A program made the position numbers and the translations under genes. Below, one piece after another: positions 1 to 11,160 of a DNA stretch of 64,000 nt (the first letter of the stretch is position 1; every line of letters starts with the position of its first letter). Origin of the DNA: Cololabis saira (lineage: Eukaryota; Chordata; Actinopteri; Beloniformes; Belonidae). The notes beneath the pieces are model-generated. The model saw only the letters and a list, made by a program, of their open reading frames with translations, was not told the origin of the DNA and made no database searches. The stretch spans positions 1,470,501 to 1,534,500 of the forward strand of contig NC_084599.1 in assembly GCF_033807715.1 (NCBI RefSeq). The letters run 5' to 3'.

Positions 1-300
1 TCCCCCGGGAGAGTGGCGGCTTCATCCGGAGGTAGTGGGGATGATTTGGGTCCCCTTAGCAGAGCGGTGGTGGACCTATTTGCCTCGGGCGTCTCTGCTC
101 ACTGCCCCCTCTGGTTCTCCTGGACAGAGGAGACCAGTCCTCTGGGTCAGGATGCCCTAGGGCACGAGTGGCCCGACGGGCTCCTATACGCGTTCCCCCC
201 CACTCCCTTTGATCCTGCCAACGTTGCAGAGGGTCCTCCAGAGAGGTCACAGGCTCCTCTTGGTGGCCCCCTTCTGGCCGGGGAAACTGGGTCTGGCCAC
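1..300 (+). pseudogene. DIRS retroelement, end of polyprotein (RNase H region)
   Basis: Frame 1 from the window edge reads DLFAS, then HCPLWFSW, then LGHEWPDGLLYAFPP. This is the pattern at the end of the DIRS-family RNase H domain in fish (residues of the type DVFASxxxAHCPL and WPxxLLYAFPP). Near position 205 the homology shifts frame and continues as LILPTLQRVLQRGHRLLLV, so the reading frame is broken. The remainder of the pol gene lies left of the window. The next ORF is the recombinase of the same element. Confidence 0.7.
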
Positions 301-1342
301 TGCAGGGCCCGACCCGTTAGTGTCAAGCTGTACTGAGCCCGTCAGGGCTACCATCTTGAACGCCCGTGCACCCTCCACCCGCCTCCAGTATGAGTGCAAG
401 TGGAGGGGATTCTCTGCCTGGTGTGCGGACAGGGCAGAGGACCCTATGCTTTGCCCTGTGGCCACGATCCTGGAGTTCCTTCAGTCCCTCCTGGATGATG
501 GCCATGCTCAGTCCACTTTGAGGGTGTACGTGGTGGCCATTTCATCACGACATGCCCTGGTCAAGAATGCCACCGTGGGGTGCCACCGGCTGGTTTGTCT
601 CTTTCTTAGGGGGGCTCTGAGGCTGCGCCCCCCGAGGACCCCAAGGGCCCCGGTGTGGGACCTGTCCATGGTGCTAGGTGCCCTCTCTTCTCCACCTTTT
701 GAGCCCTTGGCCCAGGTGGACCTGAAGTGGCTTTCTATGAAGACGGCTTTTCTCCTCGCTATGACGTCGGCAAAGCGTGTCAGTGAGTTACATGCCCTGT
801 CAGTCAGCGGGTACTGCCTGAGGTGGAACCCGGATGGCTCAGGGGTTACGTTGTGGCCGAACGTGGCGTTCCTGCCCAAGGTCCTGCCGCGTGATCATGC
901 TAATCGGCCTATCCAGCTTGCCCGGTTCGATCCCGAGCCTGCGGAGGGTGGGCCAAGCCCTTTGTGCCCCGTACGGGCCCTTGCTGCTTATTTTGCTTCC
1001 ACCGCGCCTGTGCGACGGTCGGAGCAGCTTTTTATCTGTCATGGTGGCCCTAACAGGGTGCGTGCTATTTCTAGACAACGCCTGTCCCACTGGGTGGTGG
1101 ACACCATCGAGCACGCCTACAGGGCCACTGGCCGCCCCTTACCAGTGGGGGTGAGGTGCCACTCGACCAGAAGCGTCTCAGCTTCTTTGGCTGCCCTGAA
1201 GGGGGTGCCTCTGGAGAACATCTGCACAGCGGCTTCGTCGACGTCGCCGGACACGTTCTCCAGATTTTACCGGATCAATGTCGCCACTCCCCAACCATTT
1301 GGCATGGTTCTACTCCCGGGTCCTTCTGCCCCTGGTCCGTGA
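209..1342 (+). CDS. DIRS-type tyrosine recombinase
   Basis: Tyrosine recombinase of a DIRS-order retrotransposon; these elements integrate circular cDNA by site-specific recombination instead of using a DDE integrase. The 377-residue frame begins in the end of pol; the recombinase proper starts near 345 (NARAPSTRLQYECKWRGF, core-binding domain). The catalytic residues are visible: R in TSAKRVSEL (near residue 190), H and R in CHSTRS (near 317 and 320), and Y in RFYRIN (near 354). The C-terminal pattern HSTR...AASSTSPDTFSRFYRINV is diagnostic of the DIRS group. The frame is open to a TGA at 1340, so the recombinase could be intact, but the upstream pol is frameshifted. Its start is uncertain because DIRS recombinases overlap pol. 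Confidence 0.85.
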   Translation: MILPTLQRVLQRGHRLLLVAPFWPGKLGLATAGPDPLVSSCTEPVRATILNARAPSTRLQYECKWRGFSAWCADRAEDPMLCPVATILEFLQSLLDDGHAQSTLRVYVVAISSRHALVKNATVGCHRLVCLFLRGALRLRPPRTPRAPVWDLSMVLGALSSPPFEPLAQVDLKWLSMKTAFLLAMTSAKRVSELHALSVSGYCLRWNPDGSGVTLWPNVAFLPKVLPRDHANRPIQLARFDPEPAEGGPSPLCPVRALAAYFASTAPVRRSEQLFICHGGPNRVRAISRQRLSHWVVDTIEHAYRATGRPLPVGVRCHSTRSVSASLAALKGVPLENICTAASSTSPDTFSRFYRINVATPQPFGMVLLPGPSAPGP

Positions 1343-1380
1343 GGTAAGTGACCGGGATTCTACGTGACATTGTTGGTATT

Positions 1381-1484
1381 CGTCATCCAGTGCTTACAGC
1401 ACCGCCTGGCGGTCAGTAGGGACGAAATAGAACGAAAGTTACGCCTGTAACTACGGTTCTATGAGTCCCGGATGACCGCCAGGC
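1381..1484. repeat. DIRS terminal hairpin / inverted terminal repeat region
   Basis: Downstream of the recombinase stop, GCCTGGCGGTCA (1404-1415) is the exact reverse complement of TGACCGCCAGGC (1473-1484). Between them, TAGAACGAAAGTTAC pairs imperfectly with GTAACTACGGTTCTA, and GTCATCC near 1382 pairs with GGATGAC at 1470. Such a structured end fits the split and inverted terminal repeats of DIRS elements. The exact 3' boundary of the element is unclear; it lies between about 1484 and 1545, where LINE coding sequence begins. Confidence 0.6.
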
Positions 1485-1544
1485 CTGCCGGTCACTCCAA
1501 ATCCTCGTGCTCTCGCGAGAAGATTCTAGGAGTCGATCTCATGC

Positions 1545-1729
1545 TGACGCCGTTGTTAATATATATGCGCCAAACTGGGACAATGATTTATTTTTTAGAA
1601 CTTTGTTTTCCCTTTTTCCGGATTTGTCCTCACACCTACTTATTTTAGGAGGGGATTTCAATTGCTGGCTGGATCCCAAGCTGGACCGCTCTTCCACTCG
1701 TGACTCTGTTCCCTCTAGGTCTGCAAGGG
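1545..1729 (+). pseudogene. Tx1 LINE endonuclease, part 1
   Basis: Reads VVNIYAPNWDNDLFFRTLF and then LILGGDFNCWLDPKLDRSST. These are the NIYAP and GGDFN blocks of an apurinic-type (APE) endonuclease of Tx1/L1 LINEs. The frame stops being homologous at the AAGGG at 1725-1729, exactly where an L2 copy has inserted. It resumes at 2242. Confidence 0.85.
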
Positions 1730-2241
1730 GGGACGGTGGAGAGCCTGCTGACCAGCAGCTTCACCAGCTGGTACGGGAGCTGCACCGACAGAGATCATAG
1801 AGCTCTCAGGAGGGTGGTGCGCTCAGCCGAGCGCATCACTGGCTGTCAGTTGCCTACACTGGAGGAACTGTACACACAGCGCTGCCTCAGCAAATCCCTA
1901 AGGATTATAAAGGACCCCACACACCCCCAAAACACATTTTTTAAGTTGCTGCCCTCAGGGAAACGATACCAGTCAATCAAGGCCAATATCAGCAGACTGA
2001 AGAACAGTTTTATTCCACAGTCGGTCAGACTGCTGAACAAACTCAAATGAACACTATGATTTGACGGCCTTGTACGCTGATTTTAGTTCTTTTAAACGTT
2101 TTTTTTCTTTTAGACTAGCATTTTATTATTATTGTTTTAACTATGTATTGTTGAGCACAACCCAGCATAAGTTTTTCACAATGCATGTACTTGTACATTC
2201 TGTGTGACAAATAAACACCTTGAACCTTGAACCTTGAAGGG
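1725..2241 (+). mobile_element. 5'-truncated L2-type LINE nested in Tx1 endonuclease
   Basis: Plus-strand 3' fragment of an L2-clade LINE. The coding part (about 1730-2050) ends RLKNSFIPQSVRLLNKLK before a TGA. It has the L2 C-terminal blocks RRVVRSAERITG and FKLLPSGKRYQ. A 3' UTR follows with AATAAA and a short direct-repeat tail of CTTGAAC units (2217-2237). AAGGG occurs on both sides (1725-1729 and 2237-2241). Removing the insert restores the endonuclease frame (SRSA-RVIRSFK), so this is a clean target-primed insertion. Confidence 0.85.
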
Positions 2242-5054
2242 TGATTCGGTCATTTAAAGAACAATTTGCTGTCTCTGACCCCTGGCGTTTTTTTAACCCC
2301 TCTAGTAAGGAATATTAATTTTTCTCACACGTTGATCATACTTTCACCCGTATAGACTATTTTCTTGTAGATAATAGAATTCTTCCATCTGTTAAATCAA
2401 TCTCATACAATGCAATAGTTATATCTGACCATGCCCCAGTCACGATGAATATACATTTTAAAGGATCTGACAATAATCGTGCTCCATGGCGTTTTAATAA
2501 CCGTTTACTTTCAAATGAGGGCTTTGTGGAATTTATTTCGAATCAGATAGATTTTTTCCTTAGTGTAAACAAGACCCCTGATGTGTCTGCATCAGTCTTA
2601 TGGGAGACCTTGAAGGCATATATCAGAGGTGAAATAATTTCTTACACCGGTTATGAGAGGAAGATAAAGAGGAGAAAACTTTCTGAATTAACTAACCGCA
2701 TTGCACAATTGGATGCAATTTATGCTACCTCTCCTTCTCCAGATTTATATAAGGAGCGTCTCACCTTGCAGGCTGAGTTTGAGGTCTTGGCTGCAGATCA
2801 TACGATAGAACGTTTATTAAAATCTAGACACACTTATTATGAACATGGGGACAAGACTGGCAGATTGCTAGCCCATCAACTTCGACAAACGTCATCGTCT
2901 CACCAAATTCCTCAAATTCGAACACATTCAGGCTTAACAATAGATCCCAATAAAATTAATGATGAGTTTAAAGATTTTTACATGTCATTGTATACGTCAG
3001 AAAATACGGCTGATTCCTCACATTTTGACAATTTCTTTAATTCACTTGAGATACCTACTATTCACTCTGATTCTGTTGATGATCTGGAGAGAAACATTAC
3101 CATAGAAGAGATTAGTAAAGCAGCTAAATCCATGCAATGCGGCAAATGTCCAGGACCAGATGGGTATCCTGTTGAATTTTATAGGAAATTTCTACATAAA
3201 TTAGCCCCCACTCTAATTGATATGTATATTGAGTCATTTGAAAATCTTAAATTACCCTACACTCTCACCCAGGCTTCCATTTCCCTTATATTAAAAAAGA
3301 ATAAGGACCCTCTGTCCTGTGCCTCATATCGTCCAATCAGCTTGCTAAATGTAGACTTTAAACTACTATCAAAACTTTTAGCTTTGCGCCTTGAGTCTAC
3401 GCTTCCATCTATTATCTCCCCGGACCAAACTGGCTTTATTAGAAATAGATACTCCTTTTTTAATTTAAGACGTTTATTCAACACAATATACAATCCATCT
3501 ACTTCTGCTGCTCCAGAAGCGCTGATCTCATTGGACGCCGAGAAGGCTTTTGATTGCGTGGAGTGGGGTTATCTTTTTCACACATTAGTTAAATTCGGCT
3601 TTGGCAAAAAGTTTACAACCTGGGTGAAATTACTCTACTCTTCTCCTCAAGCTTCAGTTAGAACAAACAATACTCAGTCAGAATATTTCCCTCTCCATAG
3701 GTCGACCAGGCAGGGTTGCCCCTTGAGCCCCCTGCTGTTCGCTGTTGCCATTGAGCCCCTCGCCATCGCGCTCCGCTCTAACACTTATATCACTGGGATA
3801 ACCAGGAACGGCATGGAGCAGAGGGTTTCTTTATATGCGGATGACCTTCTTCTGTACATATCAAACTTATCTGTTTCTGTCCCTGCTGTACTTGCAACCT
3901 TGAAATCATTCAGTTTTATATCAGGATATAAACTTAACTTCGGTAAAAGTGAACTATTTCCTCTAAACGAAACTGCACGTATGTATCCTTTACACAATTT
4001 CCCATTTAAAATATCTTTGCATAGTTTTACATATCTTGGAATTCGTGTTACAAGTAAATTCAAAAATCTTTTTAAAGCCAATTTTAGATCCTGTGTGGAA
4101 CGTATGAAACAGGACTTTGAACGCTGGACACTGCTCCCATTAAATTTAGCTGCAAGGATTAATGCTGTAAAAATGAACTCTTTTCCAAAGTTCTCTTATC
4201 TATTTCAGTGTATACCGATTTTCCTCCCCCAGGTTTTCTTTCGTGAAATTGATAGCCTTATTCTGGAGTTTATTTGGGATAGAAAAAAACCAAGACTACG
4301 GAAGGACTATTTACAAAGACCAAAACCTCTTGGAGGAATGGCCTTACCAAACTTAAGATTTTATTACTGGGCCACTAACATCAGAATTTTACAGTACTGG
4401 TTTAGGTCTGATACTTTTCACCCCCCTCCTGCCTGGTTGGCAATGGAGTCTTTTTCCTCCAAACCTGTGTCTCTAACAGCTCTTGTACACTCCCCCAGTA
4501 ATTGCACCATCTCTTCCTATGTCAAAAATATAATTGTTAAGACCTCCTTAAGGATTTTGAACCAGTTCAAGCGTCATTTTGGCTTACAAACCTTTTCCAT
4601 CTATGCTCCACTGGCTGCGAATCATGTTTTTCCTCCTCCTATATCAGATGGTGCTTTTTTAATATGGTCTAACCTTGGAATTAAGCAATTCAAAGATTTG
4701 TATGTGGGTGGTATATTTGCATCTTTTCAACAGCTTTTACAGTTGTTCTCTCTTCCTCAACATCAACAATTTAGATACATGCAGATCCGTAGTTTTGTTC
4801 GCAGTCAATACGCCCAGTTCCCTAATAGGCCTGAGGACAAACCTCTGGATGCTTTTCTCACTCGGGTCCCGGTGATGAAAGGTATGATTTCGTATATATA
4901 CAGTCAAATTCAAACCTTATCCTCTACATCTTTGGATTCTGTGAAGGCTCTTTGGGAGGAGGACTTGGGGGAGATGATTTCTGGTGAGCTGTGGGAGGAT
5001 ATTCTTAAACGGGTGCATAACTCTTCTGTCTGCGCATGGGTTGATCCAATGTAA
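2242..5054 (+). pseudogene. Tx1 LINE ORF2: endonuclease end and reverse transcriptase
   Basis: Continues the endonuclease after the L2 insert: VIRSFKEQF, then HTFTRIDYF, then ISDHAP at about 2422-2439. A stop (TAA 2316-2318) interrupts this part, after which 2445-5054 is open for 869 residues. Reverse transcriptase blocks are clear: CPGPDGYPVEFY, SYRPISLLNVD, ISLDAEKAFDCVEW, RQGCPLSPLLFAVAIEP and YADDLLLY (about 3834-3857). The catalytic aspartates are present. A frameshift close to 5040 throws the C-terminus into another frame, which continues from about 5035 to 5529. Length and layout match Tx1-like ORF2. Probably inactive owing to the stop, the frameshift and the nested insertions. Confidence 0.9.
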
Positions 5055-5529
5055 AGTTGTTCAGCGCACTCATTGGACCAAAGTTAGACTTTGTAAGGTT
5101 TATGATAGTGTTGATCCCTCTTGTGAAAAATGTCATCAAACACCAGCCAATCATGTGCATATGTTTTGGTCATGCACATCCCTGAATAACTATTGGACTG
5201 CAATTTTTAAGACCTTGACAGAGGTAACTGGGACAATCATTGAGCCTAATCCCATTACTGCGTTGTTTGGCATCTCTCAACTGCCTTTGCTTAAACTTCA
5301 AGCAGATCTGATAGCTTTTGTGACATTATTGGCTAGACGTCTTATTTTAATGAGGTGGAAGTCACCAACACCACCATCACATACAATGTGGATGAAGGAG
5401 ATCTTCAACAATTTGAGGCTTGAGAAAATCCGACACACTCTGAGAGGCTCTTCCAGAAAATTTAGTGAAATGTGGGGACCTTTCTTTGCCTATGCAGAGA
5501 AAGTCACCTTCCCAGTTACACCTGAATAA
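5035..5529 (+). pseudogene. Tx1 LINE ORF2 C-terminus with zinc knuckle
   Basis: Shifted-frame continuation of ORF2: VQRTHWTKVRLCKVYD, then CEKCHQTPANHVHMFWSC. The latter is the cysteine/histidine knuckle seen at the end of Tx1/L1 ORF2 proteins (C-x2-C-x8-H-x4-C). The frame ends at a TAA at 5527-5529. Only a single-base shift separates it from the long RT frame upstream. Confidence 0.85.
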
Positions 5530-5591
5530 GATCCCACTTTATTTTGATTTACCTTTTGTAGTTTATTTATTTATTTCTATTTTGACTTGAA

Positions 5592-6997
5592 AAGTGTGTG
5601 GCCAAAATTAAATCCCCAAAATCCATCAACGACTACAGACCATAGCCTTAACTTCTTTGGTTATGAAAGTCTTTGAAAAAATAATCAAAAAAGAGCTGGT
5701 AGAGGCTGTGGAGGACTTCCTAGACCCCCTACAATTCGCCTATAGGAGGAAAAAAGGGGTGGATGATGCAGTTCTTACCCTTTTAAATTTTGTTTTTAAA
5801 CACCTTGAAGGCCCCGCCACCCATGCACATCTATTGTTCTTAGACTTCACCTCTGCTTTTAACACAATCCAGCCCCACATTTTAGCCTCCAAATTGCTAT
5901 CAAATTTTAATCTGTGCCCCAGTATTGTTGGCTGGATTTTAGATTTTTTAACAAACAGACAACAGTGTGTCAGAGTGAATGGTGCTCTGTCCGACGTCCT
6001 CCTCTCCTCCACTGGTTCTCCACAAGGCTGTGTCCTCTCACCTATTTTATACATCCTGTACACCAATGACTGCAGAAGCTCCCACCTGAACAGACATGTC
6101 CTTAAATTTGCTGATGACACAGTCATAGTGAGTCTGCTGCAGGGGGAGGGCACAGTTCCTGGACCAGTGGTGGACGATTTTATCCACTGGTGTGATGATT
6201 CCTTTTTAAATTTAAATGTGACAAAGACCAAGGACATGTGCATTGATTTTAGGAGGAACTCAAACCCTCAACCTTTAATTGTAATTAAGGGGGAGAGTGT
6301 GGAGCGAGTCAAAACTTTTAAGTACTTGGGTGTGGTCATCGACAACAAATTGTCTTTTAATGAGAACACAGATGCTGTGTATAAAAAAATCACAACAGCG
6401 CTTGCACTTTCTCCGGATGCTTAACCGGTTCGGAGTGTGCAATAAATTAATGACTATATTCTACCACTCTGTGATTGAGTCTGTCCTGACGTTTGCCATT
6501 ATCTCCTGGTTTGGAAGCCTCTCACTAGGAGATAAAAAGAGGCTGGAACACATAGTTAAAGTTGCCAGCAAAATCATTGGTGTTGCCCTCCCTGATTTGC
6601 CTACTGTCTTTGGCAGAAGGGTAACATCCAAGGCTCAGGACATCCTACAGTGTCCTGACCATCCTCTCCATGCCCAATTTGAACTCCTACCCTCTGGCAG
6701 GAGATTCAGATTGCCCAGGACCAAATCAAACAGACTTAAAAATTCTTTTATAACTCACGCCATCACCCAACTTAATTTACAACTCAAAAAATGAACAGCT
6801 GTTCCACTCCCCACTCTCCACACTACATCCTCAGTCCCCCCCCAGGGTATTTGTGTGTACTTTGTGTGCTGTGTCCTAGCTGTGTTTTTGTGCTCTGTGT
6901 TTTTGTGCCTTTTATGTTTTATGTTTCTTGGTTTTATTCCCCCCTGTGAAGCAAATTTCCCCTCCGCGGGATAATAAAATGAAATTGAATTGAAGTG
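5592..6997 (+). mobile_element. 5'-truncated L2-type LINE nested in Tx1 3' UTR
   Basis: The L2 copy fills 5597-6992, flanked by AAGTG at 5592-5596 and 6993-6997. It begins inside the RT domain and ends in an ATTGAATTGAA-type tail (about 6983-6994), the usual L2 tail. The surrounding Tx1 3' UTR continues on either side. It is a second independent L2 insertion into the same host LINE, longer than the one at 1725-2241 and from a different L2 subfamily judging by its tail. Confidence 0.85.
5600..6794 (+). pseudogene. L2 LINE reverse transcriptase (frameshifted)
   Basis: RT of the nested L2. The N-terminal block SINDYRP is followed by a one-base loss near 5642 that puts stops in frame. The frame from 5657 then carries LDPLQFAYRRKKGVDDA, FLDFTSAFNTIQPHIL, GSPQGCVLSPILYILYTND and KFADDTVIV (FADD catalytic box). 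At the A7 run near 6383 the frame shifts again. The C-terminus then reads QQRLHFLRMLNRF, VIESVLTFAIISWFG and FELLPSGRRFRLP, ending in a TGA at 6792-6794. It is L2 clade by these blocks and is inactive. Confidence 0.9.
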
Positions 6998-7200
6998 AGG
7001 TTATTGTCAGTGTAATATGTGAAATATGGTCAAGCCGACTTGTCTGTTTTTTGTTTTTTTTTTTGTTTTTTTGTTTTGTTTGTTTGTTAGTTTTTTGATC
7101 TTATATTACTGTTATTTACATGCACTTTATCGTTGTCAATTTGTGTCTTAAAAATCAATAAACAAAGTTTCTAAAAAAAAATAAAATAAAAAAATAAAAG
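6998..7200 (+). other. Tx1 LINE 3' UTR and A-rich tail
   Basis: T-rich stretch (7047-7100), then CAATAAACAAAG followed by an A-rich tail with AAAAT and AAAATAAAA units to 7200. This is the 3' end of the Tx1 LINE; directly after it comes reverse-oriented LINE coding sequence. Confidence 0.7.
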
Positions 7201-7286
7201 AATCAGGGACGCATCCTGAGCTGAGACAAGTGTTCATTAAAACCAAGAGGGAAGGCCCAACAGTAGAAAGCACCTCTTTTAGCAAT

Positions 7287-8675
7287 TTAGTTGGAAGAAT
7301 GTCCAGAGTAGTGGTACATAGTAGTTTTCATATGTACCACAATATCAGTGAGGGACGAAAGAGAAATAGGATCAAAATGGTCAAACACGACAGAGTGTGA
7401 GGCAGTAACAGGCTGGTCCGAGCCTGTACTGCAGCTGCTCAGTGCTCTGACAGACATCACTTTATCAATAAAAAAGTGTAAAAAGTCCTCACAGGTGGAA
7501 ACAGTAGCATCACTCAAAGGAGAGTTGTGGGGGTTCACAACATAGTTTATAGTACTAAACAACACACAAGGACAATGTCCACTAGTAGAAATAATATTGG
7601 ATAAATACTTGGACTTTGCCTCTTTCACAGCCCTCTGATACTGAGTGAGACTGTCCCTCAGTATTTCAAGCGATACATATAATTTATCCTTCTTCCAGCG
7701 CCGCTCTGCCTGTCTGCAGCGCTGTCTGAGGGTCCGGGTAGAGCCATTCAACCAGGGGTCAGCCTTAGGTTTAGAGGACCTGCGCCTAAAAGGAGCAATA
7801 GTGTCCAGGATCCCAGTGCATGTAGAATAAAAAGATGACAGAAAGCTGTCAGGGCATTCAGGAGGAACACTCTTATTAAGGGTAGAGAATTCAGAGTCCA
7901 CAAAAGCAACAGAAAACTCCCCAGCTGTTGAAGTAATAATCCGACGGCGAGAACCTGGAGCCGGAGGCTTCCTGACAGGTGGAGGAGCAGGGACACTGAA
8001 AATTATGGGCAAGTGATCTGAGATGGGAGTCTCAGAAATTTCCACCATTGTGACAGGCAGCCCATGAGAAATGATTAAATCCAAAGTGGGCCCGGCTTCA
8101 TGAGTTGGCCCATCCACAAACTGAGTCAAGTCAAATGATGCCAGAAGGCATTTAAAGTTGTTCGCCATTTTATCAGGACAGCACAAGTGGATATTGAAGT
8201 CCCCACAGATCAGGAGTTGATCATATTTAGGAACCACCTCAGCTAAAAACTCAGAGAATTCCTGCATAAACTCTTTGCTATATTTAGGCGGACGGTAGAC
8301 AACAGCACATAAGATCGGACAAGCACAATCTATTGTGAACAACTGCACTTCGAAACAAGAATAGTTATTCACACAGAAAGGCTTGCATCTAAAGTCATCC
8401 CTGAATACTGAAGCAACTCCGCCTCCACGGCCAGATGATCGCGGTGAGCTGAGGAAGGAGCAGCCAGGAGGGAGGAGCTCAGTGAAGGCGCTGTCATCAC
8501 CTGGTTTAATCCACGTTTCCGTCAACAACAGAAAATCCAACTCACGTGTTGAGAAGAAGTCATTTAGGATGAACGTTATATTTGCAACAGACCTCGTGTT
8601 AATGAGAGCAAAACGCATTGGTGTGCGGTCAGTTTGCTCAGATGCTCGAGCAACGGGTCGCAGGTGTTGCTGCAC
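7287..8675 (-). pseudogene. LINE ORF2 endonuclease domain
   Basis: A 462-residue frame with a complete APE-type endonuclease: INTRSVANITFILNDFF, LLLTETWI, GRGGGVASVF, CAVVYRPP, LLICGDFNIHL, DLIISHGL and ISDHLPIIF. All carry the expected catalytic N, E, Y, D, N and H positions. After it comes the linker (WLNGSTRTLRQRCRQAERRW) that precedes RT in CR1/L2-like LINEs. The frame ends at 7287, but homology continues a little farther in another frame, so there is a frameshift before the truncation at 7201. Confidence 0.85.
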
Positions 8676-8806
8676 GGAGCCCCGTCTGCAGACGCTGACC
8701 CGCCGCGGGCGGCGGGGATGTTGGGAGGCGGTGCCCGGGACAGGTGAACGGAGCCAAATCAGCTCCTGCTGGAAGTCCCTAGGACCAGGACTAAACTCTG
8801 GGGTGA

Positions 8807-9265
8807 TCAGGCCTTCTCCGTTGCTGGACCCAGGCTCTGGAATAAGCTGCCCCCAGAAATGCGCACCATCACTGACTTTGGGGTTTCATGTGCTGAGGGC
8901 CGCGCCAGGTAGGCTCTCAGTCGGACGAGTGCACCGCTTCGTTTCCCCCGCTTTCTGTGGCAACGTTTGCGGGGCAGGTGAACAGGTGGATGCTGCAGGT
9001 AGTGGGGCACAGACGCCAAAAACGGAGGGAGCGTCTTTGATTGTCCATTACATCCATGGATGATAGGCTTGATCACTGAATCCTGTATATTTAGCAAGGT
9101 CTGGCGATCATACATCAGCAGAGGTGACACATTCTTAACAAAAACTGTTATTAACAGCAATAGGAGTAAAACACAGAGCAGAGGTAGACGGCCTGCCATA
9201 CACAGCGGCGCCATCTTCATCTTCAACTCTACTACTACTACTACTACTACCCACACTAACCCCAA
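8807..9265 (-). pseudogene. LINE N-terminal region
   Basis: The 152-residue frame opens with a hydrophobic run (LPLLCVLLLLLLITVFV) and continues LLMYDRQTLLNIQDSV, PPFLASVPHYL, then a basic stretch with RKRCHRKRGKRSGALVRLRAYL. I recognise this as the N-terminal region that precedes the endonuclease in many fish LINE polyproteins. A frame change separates it from the endonuclease frame (7287-8675). A (TAC)n run at about 9234-9250 lies at the start and supplies the poly-Val codons, so the exact start is doubtful. Confidence 0.55.
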
Positions 9266-9272
9266 CAGCTGA

Positions 9273-10740
9273 CTGTGTCAGTGATGTCTTTTCTTCACTT
9301 ATGTTAATTTTTTACTATATTTTACTACTTATTTTATGTGTCATTGGGCTGGGAAACGCCACATAAATAAATATGTCTGACGTGTTGAAATGACAATAAA
9401 AACTCTTTTTAAATCTTATTGTGTTGATGTGGAAGATTTGGAAGGATTTTTGAGAGACTGATGGCTGTTCTTGTTCTGATAGAGACGCATCATTTAGAAT
9501 GAAAAGTAACACAGCTCACATGGTAAGTTTTCATATACATTTAAATTTGGACCAGTTTGAAATACATATGAAAAAAGTGAAAGCATTCATTTTGTAAAGG
9601 CATCCCAATGAGGCAGTATGCACATTACAATGTCAGATACAATTTACAGACTTTATACATTCTTTTATGTGGTGAAATGGCTATTAGATTTCAGCATGGT
9701 AAAGTACAAAAGAAATATTTAATGTTATAAAGATACTTTTTTTTTTCATTTTAAAATCAAAAGCAAAATGTACAATATGATCAGAAGGATTGAATTTCCT
9801 TACAGAATGAATATCAAAACAAATTAGGTCTGATTTGCTCCCTCTTCTATTCACAGGGACCCATTTTTACTTCAAGCCATCCATCCATCATAGCCAGTGC
9901 ACGGTGGCAGCTTGTTATATTGTAAGAAAGTCATATATCTTAGTTTATTTTCTTCATTGAAACAGTGATTTTTGGATGATTTTTTTGCTGTTTTCCAGTA
10001 ATACTTCTGACACTTTTACCAGCTGTTATGTTCAGTGCTGTTTACGAGTGGGAGCAGATGATTAACATTTCAAAAGACTGAGACCCCAACTCTCTGATGG
10101 GTTGAAGAGGAAACACCGTGGATGTCAAACAGCAGCAAAGCAAGGAGAGAAAAAGAAGGTTTAAACCATCTTGTCACTCATAATGGGGGATGTAAAATGT
10201 TTAAAACAAGATGCATGAGCTGGGAGTGCTAAGACATCTGCTTCAGTGAGACTGCTTGTTCCCAATCCCCAAGTCTCTCTGCCTTACTCTTACTGATTCT
10301 CATCACAGGTTCAAATGCTGACAAACCAACAAATGTCTTTTAACAGAATCATGTATCAGATAGTGATCAACCAGGGCACCTTGTATGTGTCTTGCACACT
10401 TAAAGAATGACAGTGCAGCACAGCTACTCCAGTTTTCAGTGGGAGACAAGGTGCTATATTGCTCCCTAAAAACCTCTAGGTTCTCATATAAGCAGCAACA
10501 CCTATGGGTCGTCTCAAATGAAGAGTTTAAATACTGAAATGGCTACAACAGAGCAAAACGGGAAGAATGTGGATCAAAGAGGTCTGCAGCACAAACACGC
10601 GCCAACTCAAGGCTTAGAATTGATACACAGAGTTTAAAACGAAGGAACTTGAACGTTATGGCTTGGTGTGTTATGAATGTTGCATCTCCTGAGACACTGC
10701 TCCAAAAAAATAAAGGGGACACTTTGACCAACACAATGTA
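9273..10740. other. No gene recognised
   Basis: AT-rich sequence with no ORF of note, no recognisable exon on either strand and no clear transposon end. Confidence 0.5.
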
Positions 10741-10742
10741 AC

Positions 10743-11160
<418 letters not shown>

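Larger units (their letters stand above)
1545..7200 (+). mobile_element. Tx1/L1-type LINE with two nested L2 insertions
   Basis: A non-LTR retrotransposon runs from inside its endonuclease domain (1545) to an A-rich tail (about 7165-7200). Removing 1730-2241 and 5597-6997 leaves endonuclease, reverse transcriptase, zinc knuckle, 3' UTR and tail in the right order. The N-terminal endonuclease and ORF1 are missing; the DIRS end sits directly upstream, so either DIRS inserted into this LINE or the LINE is 5'-truncated. Both nested copies have 5-bp target duplications. The tail abuts a minus-strand LINE cut within its RT, which suggests that this Tx1 copy itself inserted into that older LINE. Confidence 0.85.
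7201..9272 (-). mobile_element. CR1/L2-like LINE, 5' half
   Basis: Minus-strand non-LTR retrotransposon with its 5' end and endonuclease present but most of its RT absent. Coding starts near 9265 and runs to 7201, where reading on the minus strand gives STVGPSLLV, then SSGCVPDSF. That is the first RT block (LINE consensus: VLxLINxCLSSGCVPxxFK), after which the sequence stops at the Tx1 poly(A). LINEs normally lose their 5' end, so loss of the 3' half points to interruption by the Tx1 insertion. The missing half would be left of the window. The clade (CR1, L2 or Rex1-like) is not settled. Confidence 0.8.

Noticed and set aside
8383..9063. 226-residue plus-strand frame
   Set aside because: Antisense to the LINE endonuclease and N-terminal region.
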